Below, in pieces: positions 34,785-46,031 of a stretch of 64,000 nt of DNA. This DNA is from Erythroxylum novogranatense (lineage: Eukaryota > Streptophyta > Magnoliopsida > Malpighiales > Erythroxylaceae): positions 79,199,887 to 79,263,886 of the forward strand of contig CM057225.1 in NCBI GenBank assembly GCA_029891385.1. The letters run 5' to 3'. The position numbers were made by a program, and so were the translations under genes. Each line of letters starts with the position of its first letter. Position 1 is the first letter of the stretch. The notes under the pieces are model-generated. The model was not told the origin of the DNA. It made no database searches and worked only from the letters and a program-made list of their open reading frames with translations.

Positions 34785-35548
34785 TGTAAGTGTAAGTCGA
34801 CTTGTACCATATGTAAGGCGACTTGTGCTTGCTCGGTACTGATAAGTCGACTTGTCCACTCGTGTAAGTCGACTTATATGTGTATAGTACCATAAGATTG
34901 TTAGAGTAGTGCCCTAAAGGCAATCCCTTTAGCGCGTTTTGTTCGTAGTCATGTATGAGACTTTATGAATAAATAAAGCAAGGCATATTTCATTTATTTG
35001 ATGTTCATTTTATTATGAATTGATTGTGATCTTTAATCAAATTTATGAAGTCCATGATATATGACATAGCATGAAGGAAATTATGATGCGATCATACTTC
35101 TGAGATCCACTGCTTGATCCAATCAAGGAGTTTGACATGTGCTAGTCTATCCGGATTAACGATGTCCGCCTCATTAATCCTATGACTAGGATAATTTAGA
35201 TATCTTGACATATAATTGCACATGATAGAATCTCAGAGTATGATCGCATCATAATTTCCTTCATGCTATGTCATATATCATGGACTTCATAAATTTGATT
35301 AAAGATCACAATCAATTAATAATAAAATGAACATCAAATAAATGAAATATGCCTTGCTTTATTTATTCATAAAGTCCGTATATGACTATGAACAAAACGC
35401 GCTAAAGGGATTGCCTTTAGGCACTACTCTAACAATCTTATGATATCAGATACATATAAGTCAACTTACACGAGTGGAAAAGTCGACTTATCAAGATCGA
35501 AAAGCACAAGTCGCCTTTACACATGGTACAAGTCGACTTACACTTACA
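34785..35548 (-). repeat. Fold-back LTR of Copia element F
   Basis: 764 bp, nearly all in two inverted arms of about 320 bp (34785-35105 and 35227-35548) around a loop of roughly 120 bp. Both ends read TGTAAGTGTAAGTCGACTTG. Inside each arm TGTTAGAGTAGTGCC begins what is, in the related element E, the ordinary LTR start. The loop (CACTGCTTGATCCAATCAAG to TAATTGCACATGATAG) matches the central LTR part of E (59860-59985). The Copia polypurine tract abuts its right end. Confidence 0.85.
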
Positions 35549-35550
35549 AA

Positions 35551-35560
35551 TCTCCCACTG
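35551..35560 (-). other. Polypurine tract of Copia F
   Basis: Minus CAGTGGGAGA next to the fold-back LTR, followed by the end of pol (DLGLIGFR-like, degenerate). The same tract occurs in E at about 60164-60172. Confidence 0.75.
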
Positions 35561-35579
35561 ACCTAAAGCCAATCGCCTT

Positions 35580-36055
35580 GGTATCTAATACCATAAGCGA
35601 GTACATGAGAATCAAAATTCTTCGTGACAATGGCTTTGTCAACGGATCAGAATATTCTACTCTGGGAATTCTCTCTCGTGACATCTCCTCGAGCAATGAT
35701 CTCCCGAATCAAATGGTATCGGCGGAGTATGTGTTTGGATCACGATGAGACCTTGGTTCCTTTGCTCGCAAGAATAGCTCCATTGTTGTCACAATACAAC
35801 CAGTATGGGTCCATCACAGCCTAGGAACCACACCAAGTTCAAGAATGAACTTCTTGATCCAAACGCTTCTTTTCTTTGCGTCGATGCGGCAATGTACTCT
35901 GCCTCGATCGTTGAATCGCCAGATCGTCTCTGTTTGAACTCTTCCAACCGACCGCCCGCCGCTCGTGAAAACATAACCTGATTGGGACTTGCAATCGCCC
36001 TTATCGATTGAAAACTAGCATCCGTATGCCCGCCACTTGAAATTTCCATCTCCAT
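35580..36055 (-). pseudogene. Copia F RNase H
   Basis: The open frame 36055-35789 includes GHTDASFQS (catalytic Asp) and GDSTIEAEYIAAS (catalytic Glu), the Copia RNase H signature, then degenerates; the final segment with the ADPLTK-type end is only traceable between 35580 and 35790. Frameshifts remove the middle of the domain. It degrades the RNA strand during reverse transcription in an intact element. Confidence 0.8.
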
Positions 36056-37158
36056 ATATCAAGAAAACATCCTTAGTTCTTCGCAAGTACTTTAGGATAT
36101 TCTTGACACCACCCAATGGACCTTCACCAGATCCGATTGGTATCTCGCCATAACACTTAGAGCATATGATACATCGGGTCTCGTATATAGCATTGCGTAT
36201 ATAATAGATCCTTGTCAGACGACACGGGATCATATTCATACGCATCCTCTCGCCCCGTGTCCGAGGACACATAGACTTCGAGAGTGTTATCCCATGAGCA
36301 ATGGGAAGAAACCCTCTCTTGGATTGCTCCATGCTAAACCTCTTTAGCACCTTGTCTATGTATGTTGACTGTGAAAGACCAAGCAACCTCTTCGATCTAT
36401 CTCTATAAATCTTTATCCCAAGGATATAAGTTGCTTCTCCAAGGTCTTTCATGGCAAATTGTTTGACAACCAAATTTTTACAGATCAAGAAGATAGAGAC
36501 ATCGCTTCCTAGTAACAATATGTCATCTACATATAACACAAGGAATACGATTGCAGCCCATTAACCTTCTTGTACACGGTGTTCATCCGGATTTTGTGAG
36601 AAACCAAACTCTTTGATTGTCTCATCAAAACGGATATTCCAACTCCCGGATGCTTGCTTCAATCCATAAATGGATTTCGAGCTTGCATACCTTTTGCCAT
36701 CAAGAAAATGAAGCCCTCAGTTGTGTCATGTACACATCCTCAGCCAGATTTCCATTCAGGAAAGCTGTCTTTACATCCATTTGCCATATCTCATAATCAT
36801 AATGAGCGGCAATGGCTAGGAGTATTCTAATGGATTTAAGCATTGCTACTGGACTGAAGGTCTCGTCATAGTCAACTCCTTGTCTTTGACGAAAGCCTTT
36901 AGCTACAAGCCTCGCTTTATAGGTACTCACATTACCATCCATGTCGGTTTTCTTCTTGAAAACCCATTTGCACCCTATAGATTTTATCCCTTTAGGTGCA
37001 TCAACCAAAGTCCATACCTGGTTTTCGTACATGGAATCCATTTCAGATTTCATGGCACGGCCATTTTTCGCACTATGAACTCTTCGTAACCTCTTCATAG
37101 GTCGAGGCTCATCATCCTCTATGAGCAATACGTCATTCTGCTCACTTACGAAATCCAT
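36015..37158 (-). pseudogene. Copia F reverse transcriptase
   Basis: Two open stretches. 37158-36700: VWTLVDAPKGIKSIGCKWVF, KARLVAKGFRQRQGVDYDE and QMDVKTAFLNGNLAEDVYM. 36539-36015: MLYVDDILLLGSD (catalytic YVDD intact), KDLGEATYILGIKIYRDRS, then a degenerate tail. About 150 bases between them are out of frame. It belongs to the same family as the RT of element E (60700-61760). Confidence 0.88.
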
Positions 37159-37915
37159 ATCTCTCGGGAACAGAGCGTATCCTACTTGACCTCACGAATT
37201 TCGTGTGAAGTAGAAGGTTGAATCACTACCTCATCCGTATGAGTTACGCTTTGAGTTCGTGCAGTTGATCTGCGTCGTCCGAGCATCTTGAACTTCTTCA
37301 AGTTCAACTTTGCTCCCACCGTCCTCTTTTAAAAGAAACTCTTTCTCTAAAAGACAGCATGCGTTGAAACAAACACCTTTTGTTCCTCGTGAGGTAGAAT
37401 TGATATCCTCTTGTTTCTTTAGGATATCCTACGAACAAACACTTGTCGATTTTGCTTCAAGCTTATCGACTTTGTCCGCTTCACATAAGCGACAACCCCA
37501 TACTTTCAAATAGGAAAGATAAGGTTTCTTGTTAGTCCACATCTCATATGGAGTAACATCAACTGCTTTGATGGAACTCGCTTAACAAGTAAACAATTGC
37601 CTCAAGTGCATACCCCAAAAGGATTTTGGTAATCGCAAAGCCCATCATAGATCGTACTATGTCCAACAAGGTTCGATTTCTCCTTTCTGCCACACCATTA
37701 TCTTTGTGGTGTGTAAGGAGGAGTCCATCGAGATAAAATCCCATTATCTCGAGATAATCCAAAACTCTTGGTTTAAGTATTCACCACCACGATCGGATCG
37801 TAATGTTTTGATACTTTTACCAAGTTATTTTTCTACTTCATTTCTGAATTGTTTGAACTTTTCAAACGCTTCAGATTTGTATCTCATTAGATACAGATAC
37901 CCATATCGAGAATAA
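37159..37915 (-). pseudogene. Copia F integrase
   Basis: The minus strand at 37762-37559 reads NGVAERRNRTLLDIVRSMM, the catalytic-Glu block of Copia integrase. The rest of the core (37800-37915, and 37200-37500 toward RT) is in broken frames, with QEISFP..-type linker remnants. Interrupted by several frameshifts. Confidence 0.75.
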
Positions 37916-38494
37916 TCATCGATAAAGGTAATGAAGTAATAACAACCATTTCTGGCATGGATGGACATCGGACCACATACATCTGAATGTATTAGATATA
38001 ATAATCCAATCGCTGCTCACCCTTTCCTTAAAAGGTAACTTAGTCATCTTGCCTAATAAACAAGATTCACATGTGTCATAAGATTCATAATCGAATGACC
38101 CTAAACTTCCATTCTTATGGAGCTTAGCGATGCGTCTCTCATTTATATGGCCAAGGCGACAATGCCATAAGTAAGTTGATTTTAAATTATCTCTTTTATG
38201 TCTTTTTGCGTCATTGACATTCATAACCGGATGTGACATATCTAATATGTAAATACCGCTGCATAATGTACCAAGACCATAAAGCATTCCATTTGAGCTA
38301 ATAGAACAACCATTGTTACCAAAAGACAAATGGAAACCAAATTTATTTAAACAAGAAATGATAATATGTTCTTTGTTAACACGGTACAAAATAACAATCA
38401 TCCAAGTTAAGTACAAGCCCACTGGGAGTGTCAAAACATAAGTCCCTACGCCTAATGCAAAGAACTCTTGCTCCATTACCAACACGCAGTCCAT
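37916..38494 (-). pseudogene. Copia F GAG-pre-integrase domain
   Basis: Open for 192 codons. Contains VGTYVLTLPVGLYLTW, NNGCSISSNGMLYGLGTLC, YLWHCRLGHINERRIAKLHK and CESCLLGKMTKLPF. These carry the HHCC-type zinc finger at the start of integrase (H..H in the RLGH block, CESC). Good preservation. The matching region of E is at 62700-63134. Confidence 0.85.
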
Positions 38495-38679
38495 TTCTCC
38501 CTTTATGAGTCGCCCATCGTCCTCGAGGCCCTCATGATATCATTGCATATGTGTGAGCCACAACCGTATCTAATACCCATATGTTATGATCGAAACAAGA
38601 TAACCTCAATGACAAACATACTCAAGAAGTCGAGGCATCGATGCCTTCTTCGCTTCGCCTTCCAGATAGACTTTGCGAT

Positions 38680-39430
38680 TCGCCTTCAATGACCGATCTT
38701 ACCGCAATGGAAGCGGTACCTTTTAGTGCGCCTCTTTAGTCTTCTTCTTGCCTTTGGCTGTTCTTCCTTTTGGATTTTTCGTGGGTTTCTTACCCTTCTT
38801 CTTCTTTTGTTTCTTTTTCTTGGAACCAGAGGAAGAAGAATCCACCAATAAGAACGCCTTGCTATCTTGCTTGACAAATTGTTACTCTTTGCCTCGAAAG
38901 CAGATTGATCACGGGAATTGTGGTGGATATTTGGTTCATCCGATAGTTCAACACAAACTGTGAATAACTATCTGACAAGCCAACAAGAATCAAGTCTATA
39001 CTTAACTCACAATCCATCACAAAACCTAAGACAGCCAACCTCTCAATATAGCCATTCATCTTCAATGCATATTGCACTGCAGATGAACCAGAGTCATTTT
39101 CGTTGTAAAGAGCAACCTGAGGTCTCGAACTGCTCGGACCGAGCTTGCTCATCAAACAACTCTCATAGATGAAACACTATCGTGTGAGCATCCATAGACT
39201 CGTCTTTACTTCGCACTCGGGTGACATCGATGCAAGCATAATGCAGTGGCTATGTCATCGTTTTTAGATGCTTACGATATGCCTTCTCGATCATCATCGA
39301 AGCTCCTTCAGCAAGTGGATCCGGAAGCGAAAAATCAAGGATATATCCTAAATCCTCAGATCTGAGAACAATTCTCAGATTTCGCAGCCAATCAAGAAAA
39401 TTTGGTCCAGCTTAATTTGTTTGAGTCCAT
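38680..39430 (-). pseudogene. gag: Copia F gag
   Basis: The N-terminal block at about 39420-39245 reads NFLDWLRNLRIVLRSEDLGY and SLPDPLAEGASMMIEKAYRK, typical of Copia gag. 39155-38862 continues with NGYIERLAVLGFVMDCELS. 38877-38686 has the basic stretch and RYRFHCGKIGH, a zinc knuckle missing its first Cys. Frameshifts lie between the blocks. A plausible 3' splice site (CTCTATGTTTAG) precedes the gag start on minus near 39475. Confidence 0.8.
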
Positions 39431-39434
39431 TAGG

Positions 39435-40546
39435 CGAAGATTCACACCGGCCCACATCTTCAACCAACCTAAACATAGAGAGAAAGAAAGTTAGAATAGA
39501 ATTAAATGTATGATCATAAGGACTTAAATGACATACATATGGCTCCCACTAGTTTCAATAGAATCCATAACCCTCATCATGAATCCAAGAAACAAAATGG
39601 CACAATGACCTGGTGGGTCGACATCCGACATTGCTAAGAATGACCTCGGGGTTAGCCCAATAAGCCACCTTAGGTCAATCAAGAGGTATCGGTCATACCA
39701 ATTGCATCACGAATGCAACTATCGCCAAATGCTATCAACAGTTGATGTATGCAAATACATTGGGTTATCAACACTGATGCGTGTACATCGATGTACACTA
39801 CCCAATGTCGCCTCTGTCCCACGTTGACCTCGAGGTTAGCTCAACAAATCAACGCTTCTAGGAAAACCGACCCATTAATCCGAAAATCACATTTTCATGG
39901 TTTGAACATATTCAGATAGAGTGAGCTTGAGGTTAGCTCAACAACCCAACCCTATAAGAACTCGGTTCTTACCATATTAATGGAAGGCGTTAGTTTTCAT
40001 ATTTTAAGTGAGGGATTTTAGGTCTCATCTTTCCGATCTCATCCAAGCTATAGGATCATAGTCACTCTTGACTATATGGACTAATTTAGGCATTATATCA
40101 ATCATATTGAATTCATACCGAAAATCATCCATCATCCCACCTCGACTGATACAAGTCGACTTATTCGATACAAGTCGATTTATGTTTATTAATGCATGTA
40201 CAAGTCGCCTTATACCAAAGGTACAAGTCGATTTATACGACTTTTACACGTGTAAGTCGACTTATCAACCTGTACAAGTCGCCTTACACAAGGAAATTTG
40301 CTATCTAGTCGGCTAATTCTCAATCCAGCATTTCCAATTCACAATACCATATACCAAGTATATTATCCTTTATATTAATGTGCTAATGAAACATTTTCAT
40401 TGAAACATGCATGCCATATAGTCAAACTATATATGAAAACCTTGAAACCGATTAATCCACCATTAATCACTAGATTTCCACATAATTCAAGGACACCAAA
40501 TAATCATACTAAATAGCTCTAGATAGTCTACACATTATCAAGATTA
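39435..40546 (-). mobile_element. Non-coding leader region of the D/F insertion
   Basis: No ORF. Three related segments containing GAGGTTAGCTCAACAA or a close variant lie at about 39646-39663, 39833-39850 and 39930-39947. A cluster of six TACAAGTCGACTTAT-like words lies at 40145-40290, the same palindromic word that fills the arms of the fold-back LTR. It is interrupted at 40546 by element B and continues at 53125. Confidence 0.6.
40145..40290. repeat. Cluster of AAGTCGACTT-type palindromic words
   Basis: Six copies of a 12-14 bp word, (T)ACAAGTCGACTTAT or with GCCTTA/GATTTA variants, spaced 10-40 bp. Four more occur in each outer arm of the fold-back LTR (34790-34880, 35455-35545). Confidence 0.8.
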
Positions 40547-40551
40547 CTCCG

Positions 40552-42500
40552 TGTTGGGCCCGAGCCCCGTAACCCGAATCCCGAGGCGACCCCTCGAGCT
40601 GCGCCTCAACGGGCAACCCGAACCGTCGGACCTGATCCCAACATTTGCACAACAATCGATTCGCACATGCAATTTATAACAAAATCATTCGCATAATCAT
40701 TTAATCCGGGGCTAAAAGCCATATCAATCCAAAAATGAAATTCAACAAGTATTGTCATAACACCATACTAAATCTAAAGGAAATCCAAAATACGAGAAAT
40801 ATGCTCCATGATAACATACTCAGTGGGCCAACTAAAATACTAACTTAATGAAATAGTCTTTAACTACTATGGAGTTCTTCGAAGTCTGGCAAGGATCACC
40901 CGAGGTCTTGAGTTGCACCTGAGGAGGGAAAGATAATGGGTTGAGCTACACAGCTCAGTGGCTAATATAATTATAGCCATCGGCAATTAGAACAAAAATC
41001 AAGCATATGTATAAATATATATTATACTAATATACTTGTAACGGTTCTAGTGTTCACATGCACATCAAGAAATACACGAAAATTTACCACATGTCATGAT
41101 ATATGCTTCATCAAGCGCAATTCAAATATGCAGTGCACAAAACAATGGCTCGAGGGTCCATGAAATCAAAAGGAAGAAACCGAAGTTTGCATCCTGAAAC
41201 AAAAGGAAGAAACCAAGTTTACATCTCGAACGAAATGAGTCCATTCGAGCTCATAGGCCACAAGCGGGCAGCCGGGAGAAGGCTTTTGTCGACGTGCACG
41301 TGACTAACGAAATGGTTCCACTCTTGCCCAAACAAAGCACATATTCATATTCATAATCATTTCATCAAAATGCCGTGACCGAGGTCCCGACATAACATGC
41401 TCATAATCATAATTCATGTTTATTTCATGGCATAAGAAATCCATATCATTTATTATACATGCATATTAGACAACATATACTCATGCATAGTCAAGAAATT
41501 GCCTAATCACGCAATAACTATAAGTATATCACCCACCTAGAATCGCACGAGAACCGACTAATTGATGACCGTCCTCTTGCGATGGAAACTGATCTGCTTG
41601 GTTGCCTATATTAAACCAAGTCTTAAATCAAATAATAATCAAAGAAAATTAATCAAAAAGCTTCGGAAATCAAATAAGCAAATTTCTGGAAAAGGGGAGT
41701 TCGCCGCGGCGCGTCGCCGCGACGAAGGCTGCTTCGCCCATGAAATGAGCACTGCAAGACGTCGCGGCACGCACGCATGCGTGCGCCGCGACGCGAGTCC
41801 CCTTGGTACGCCGCGACGAGCACGCGGCGTGCTCTTGAGCACGTCGCGACGTGCGGATCGGGATTTCGTTCCCGAACCACAAAATCTCCAGATTTTCAAC
41901 TCCCAATCGTTCCAAACTCAGATGTAATACTCCCAAGCCATAGATCCAACCTTCTACCACAGTTCTAACCCATTCTCTGCTTCCAATTCGTCCTAAAATC
42001 ATCAATCTAAGGATTTTCCCCAATTTCTCATCCTAAAACCCTAATCATCGTTTTCTCTTAATCCCAACAATCTCAATGCTTAATCCATTCGAAATAAGAT
42101 AGAAAGGTCATAGACTTACCGATCAAGCACTAAATCCTTCGAAATCGGCCGAAGTCGTGAATCCTTCTCTTCCTCTCTTCTCCTCACCGACAACAACCTC
42201 TCTTCTTCTTTCCTTTCTATTTCTATTTTCTTTCTTCTTTCTTTTCCTTTTTATATCTAGGTCTTTAAAACCTAGGGATGGTCAAAGACCAACCTACCCT
42301 CCTTTTAAGCCTAACTCCAATTCAACTTAAGTGAACTTCCAAATACCCTTACACAATTTAATCCTCTAATTTATTAATTAAACCTTGATTATACTCCAAT
42401 TAATCAATATCAAGCCCAATTAAATCAAACTAAACCATAAACTCATAATCATCAACAATGCATGCTTAATCATCAAAAGAAAAAATATTAGGGTCTAACA
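40552..42500 (-). mobile_element. 3' LTR of element B
   Basis: 1949 bp. Minus start TGTTAGACCCTAATA, end GGGCCCAACA. TATA-like GATATAAAAAGG on minus near 42249-42260. GC-rich island at 41700-41870 with the perfect 16-bp palindrome GCACGTCGCGACGTGC (41839-41854). Donor-like AGGTGGGT (GT at 41536) and acceptor-like CCCTCCTCAGGTGC (AG at 40919). A two-copy 33-bp repeat, AAAAGGAAGAAACC.., lies at 41168-41230. Confidence 0.93.
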
Positions 42501-42514
42501 TTTCTCCCCCTTAA
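42501..42514 (-). other. Polypurine tract of element B
   Basis: Minus AAGGGGGAGAAA directly before the 3' LTR. Confidence 0.85.
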
Positions 42515-42539
42515 AAGAAATTTCGTCATGAAATTTACT

Positions 42540-43310
42540 CGAACCATCGAAGAGATACGGATACTTCTCCTTCATACGCGTCGATGGCTCCTATGTAGCC
42601 TCCTCATCGAATGATTCCTCCACGGGACTTTGACTAGCTGAACCGCCTTATTCACGAGGACTTTATCCTTACTATCCAAGATCTCTCTTGGTAGCTCCTC
42701 ATAAGTCGATCATCCCGCAAATGAACCTCACTAGCTTTGAACGATATGAGAAGGATCTGATCTATATCTCCTCAACATAGATACATGGAAGACATTGTGA
42801 ATCTGCGACAACTCCGGAGGTAACGCCAATCTATAGGCGAGTGGTCCAATCCTCTCAAGGATCTCATAAGGACCCACATACCTCGGACTCAACTTCCCTT
42901 TCTTGTCGAATCTCAATACTCCCTTCCAAGGAGATGTCTTAAGGAACACCTTCTCACCGACCTCATACTCCATCTCCTTTCGGTGAGCATCAACATAACT
43001 CTTCATCCTATCCTGTGCTGCCTTAAGCCTCTGCTTAACCAAATTGACTTTATCGACCGTCGTCTGAATCAATTCCGGTCCTTCCAATTGTCTATCTCCT
43101 TCCTCATCCCAACAGATCGGAGTCCTACACCTCCTGCCATATAGTGCCTCATACGAAGCCATCTGAATACTCGAATGGTACAAATTGTTGTAAGCAAATT
43201 CGACCAACGACAAATGCTCATCCCAAGCTCCCTTAAAATCCATCACACATGCCCAAGCATCCCTCAAGAGTCCGAATGGTCCTCTCGATCGACCATCCGC
43301 TCATGGATGA
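42540..43310 (-). pseudogene. Element B integrase C-terminal half and chromodomain remnant
   Basis: Open 43267-42731 (178 codons): HLSLVEFAYNNLYHSSIQMA, YEVGEKVFLKTSPWKGVLRF, then RYVGPYEILERIGPLAYRL with an intact GPY/F motif, and VFHVSMLRRYRSDPSHI. A chromodomain-like end (SFDEEAT type) can be followed in broken frames to about 42545. Compared with A, the GPY motif here is intact. Confidence 0.85.
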
Positions 43311-43900
43311 AACGCCGTACTAAAATGCAGCTTAGTACCCAAAGCATCCTGCAAATCGCCCCAAAACCTCAAGTAAATCGAGGATCTCTATCCGATACAA
43401 TCGAGTCCTAATCCCATGCAATCTCACGATCTCATCAATATACTTCTTTGCGGCCGACATGCAAAGAATCACCGCTGAATCGCCAAAGTGTGCGACTTCA
43501 CAACCGATCCACAATAACCCAAATGGCATCGTGCCTCCCATCGGTCTTAGGCAAACCCATCGAAAAGTCCATAGTCACTGCCGCCACTTCCACTCCGGAA
43601 TGGACAATGGCCTCAACATAACGGAAGGTGCCTGGTGTTCAGCCTTGACTTGCTGACACACAAGACATCTACTATCAAACTCTGCTACATCCTTCTTTAT
43701 GCCTTTCCACCAGAAATGCTCTCTCAAATCCCGATACATCCTGGTACTACCTGGATGCATGGCATAAGCGCGACAGTGCCTCATCCAAAATCTCATCCTT
43801 GATCTCCTGCACATCCGAACACACAACCGGGTACCCAATATCATCACCCATCATCCTCACCTCTATATCCAAACCTTACCATTTCAATCTCATCTCGAGC
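43311..43900 (-). pseudogene. Element B integrase zinc finger and core
   Basis: 43847-43575 reads RAYAMHPGSTRMYRDLREHF, then CLVCQQVKAEHQAPS and LSIPEWKW: the HHCC finger and start of the core. The core itself is split over frames; 43541-43332 keeps KYIDEIVRLHGIRTRLYRIE, where A has a VSIVSDRDP block. At least three frameshifts. Confidence 0.78.
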
Positions 43901-43971
43901 TTGCTCAAATCCGCATCCCGAGCACTCAAAAACCCTAACCTTTTCCTTCAAAGAAAGGCCTCACTCGAAAA

Positions 43972-44600
43972 TTAGCCGAAGACAATCCACTTCTTCCTGA
44001 TCAAACTTATCTTGACTTGGCCATTTCTTCCAATAAAGGAAGATACATCGCCCGAACATGAGCAATCAAGACTTTCGCTCAAAGCATCCGCCACCACATT
44101 GGCCTTGCCCGGATGATACTCAATCAATGTGTCATAGTCCTTGAGTAATTCAAGCCACCGTCTCGCCTCAAATTCAGCTCCTTTTGACTCAAAGAAATAC
44201 TTAAGACTCTTGTGATCGGTAAAGATCCGAGTCGAACTCCATACAAATAATGCCTCCAAATCTTCAAGGCAAAGATCACCGCTAACTCCAAATCGTCGTC
44301 GGGTAGTTCAACTCGTAAGGCTTCAACCGCCAAGCATAAGCAATCACCCGATCTCTTTGCATCAAAACACATCCAAGTCCTTCCTCAAGCATCATTGCAC
44401 GTATAGCCCTCATCCTCGTAAGGCAAAACCAGAATCGAGCACTCGTCAACCGTGCTTAAGCTCCTCGAAACTCCTCGACACTCATCACTCCAAACAAACT
44501 TCGATTTTCCTCAAGAACCGTCATCGGAGCGGATATCATCGAAATCCCTCCACAAACCTCCCGTAGTAACCACCAATCCTAGAAAACTCCTCACCTCGCC
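43972..44600 (-). pseudogene. Element B RNase H and connection
   Basis: 44372-44124 has [15 protein letters not shown] in one frame. 44259-43972 carries [20 protein letters not shown] and YHPGKANVVADALSESL. The Gypsy RNase H order is clear, but frames change inside the domain. Confidence 0.8.
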
Positions 44601-45510
44601 ACATTCTTTGGGGCTTCCTAACTAACCACAACTTCTATCTTCTTTGATCCACATGAACTCCTTGATCCGATATCACGTGACCAAGAAATGTAACTTCTTT
44701 CAACCAAAATTCACATTTCTAACTTAGCATACAACTCATGGCTCCTCAATGTCTCCAAAGAAATCCTCAAATGTTCCTCATGCTCCGATCACTCTGGAAT
44801 ACACCAATATGTCATCAATGAAAACGATGATGAATTGGTCTAAGAACGACTTGAAGACCCGATTCATCAAATCCATAAACGCCGGGCATTCGTCAATCCG
44901 AACAGCATCACCAAAACTCAAAGTGTCCATACCGGTCCCGAAAGCGCCTTTGCCATATCCGACTCTTTAACCCGAATTGATGGTATCCCGATCTCAAGTC
45001 AATCTTGGAAAAGACTTTCGCCCCTTGCAATTGATCAAACAGATCATCAATGCAAGGAAGCGGATACCTGTTTTTCACCGTGACCTGATTCAGCTTCCTA
45101 TAGTCCACACACATCCTTAAAGAGCCATCTTTCTTCTTCACAAACAGAACCGAAGCTCCCCAAGGCGAAGAACTTGGCCTGATGTACCCCTTCTCTAACA
45201 ACTCCTCTAATTGCTCCTTAAGCTCCTTCAACTCCGCCGGAACCATCCGATAAGGCAGAATCGAGATCGGTGACGTACCCGACAAAAGCTCGATCGAAAA
45301 CTCAATCTCCGAATCAAGCGGTAGTCCGGGCAATTCCTCGGGACATATCCGAGAAATCCTCGACTCTGGAATGTCCTCCAACTTCCCTCTGTCCGCTTCT
45401 GAATCCACCACATAGGCCAAAAATGCCTCACAACCTCCTCTCATCAGCTTCTCCACTGCCAAAGCCGAAACAAATCTGAGCGGACCGGTCTTCCTGTCCC
45501 CTGCAAACAC
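44601..45510 (-). pseudogene. Element B reverse transcriptase
   Basis: Open 45510-44908: [59 protein letters not shown] and [13 protein letters not shown] frameshift follows; the catalytic FIDD is still encoded at 44822-44811, in another frame, with ILVYS-like context. So the active-site codons are kept although the frame is lost. Confidence 0.85.
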
Positions 45511-46031
45511 AACTCTTCCGCCATCGTCAATCCGAACTCCACCGCTTCGCCTACAATCCAGACGAGCATCAGACCGCCAACGTATCCATACCTGTAATTA
45601 CATCTAGCCCTCGCATCTTCAAAGTGGCATCGGATCTACTACTAGACATCCTCCACCAATACTAAGCTCACAACCCTAAACATCCGACTAATCACAATGT
45701 GCTTTGCCCGATCGAGTACTCACCATCGGCGGAGTATCCAACGGACTCAAGAACTCTATCACAAACAGTTCTCTCGGACCGAAACAAACGAGTGAGTAGA
45801 ACACGGTCAATCAACACAAGCACATCATCGGCAGAATAAGTGAGCCATACCAAGAATAACATCTGGCGCGGCCTCTACATCCTCACGCATATAGCGAAAA
45901 CCTAGCCGGTGCACGCCTCTCGGTCTCCCCGAAGACTCACCTCCTAGCAAAGATCGAATCGCCCACCCGTGTTGAAGTCCCCGACTTACAGTCTCATCCT
46001 TCTGAGCTCAGATCCAAATCCTCTCTCCGGA
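45511..46031 (-). pseudogene. Element B protease region
   Basis: The expected position of the aspartic protease between gag and RT. The minus strand has only short broken frames, including a PSTTHSFIS-like trace that I cannot place securely. Assigned by position. Confidence 0.45.

Noticed and set aside
40928..40970. tRNA-like words (AGCTCAGTGGCTAAT) in the LTR of B and at 14010
   Set aside because: It resembles a tRNA D-arm/A-box, but no cloverleaf, B-box or acceptor stem can be drawn; it is shared LTR sequence.
41562..41927. ORFs on both strands over the GC island of B (also 52137-52633)
   Set aside because: They differ between the two LTR copies, exist in several overlapping frames, and reflect GC-rich sequence without stops rather than a gene.
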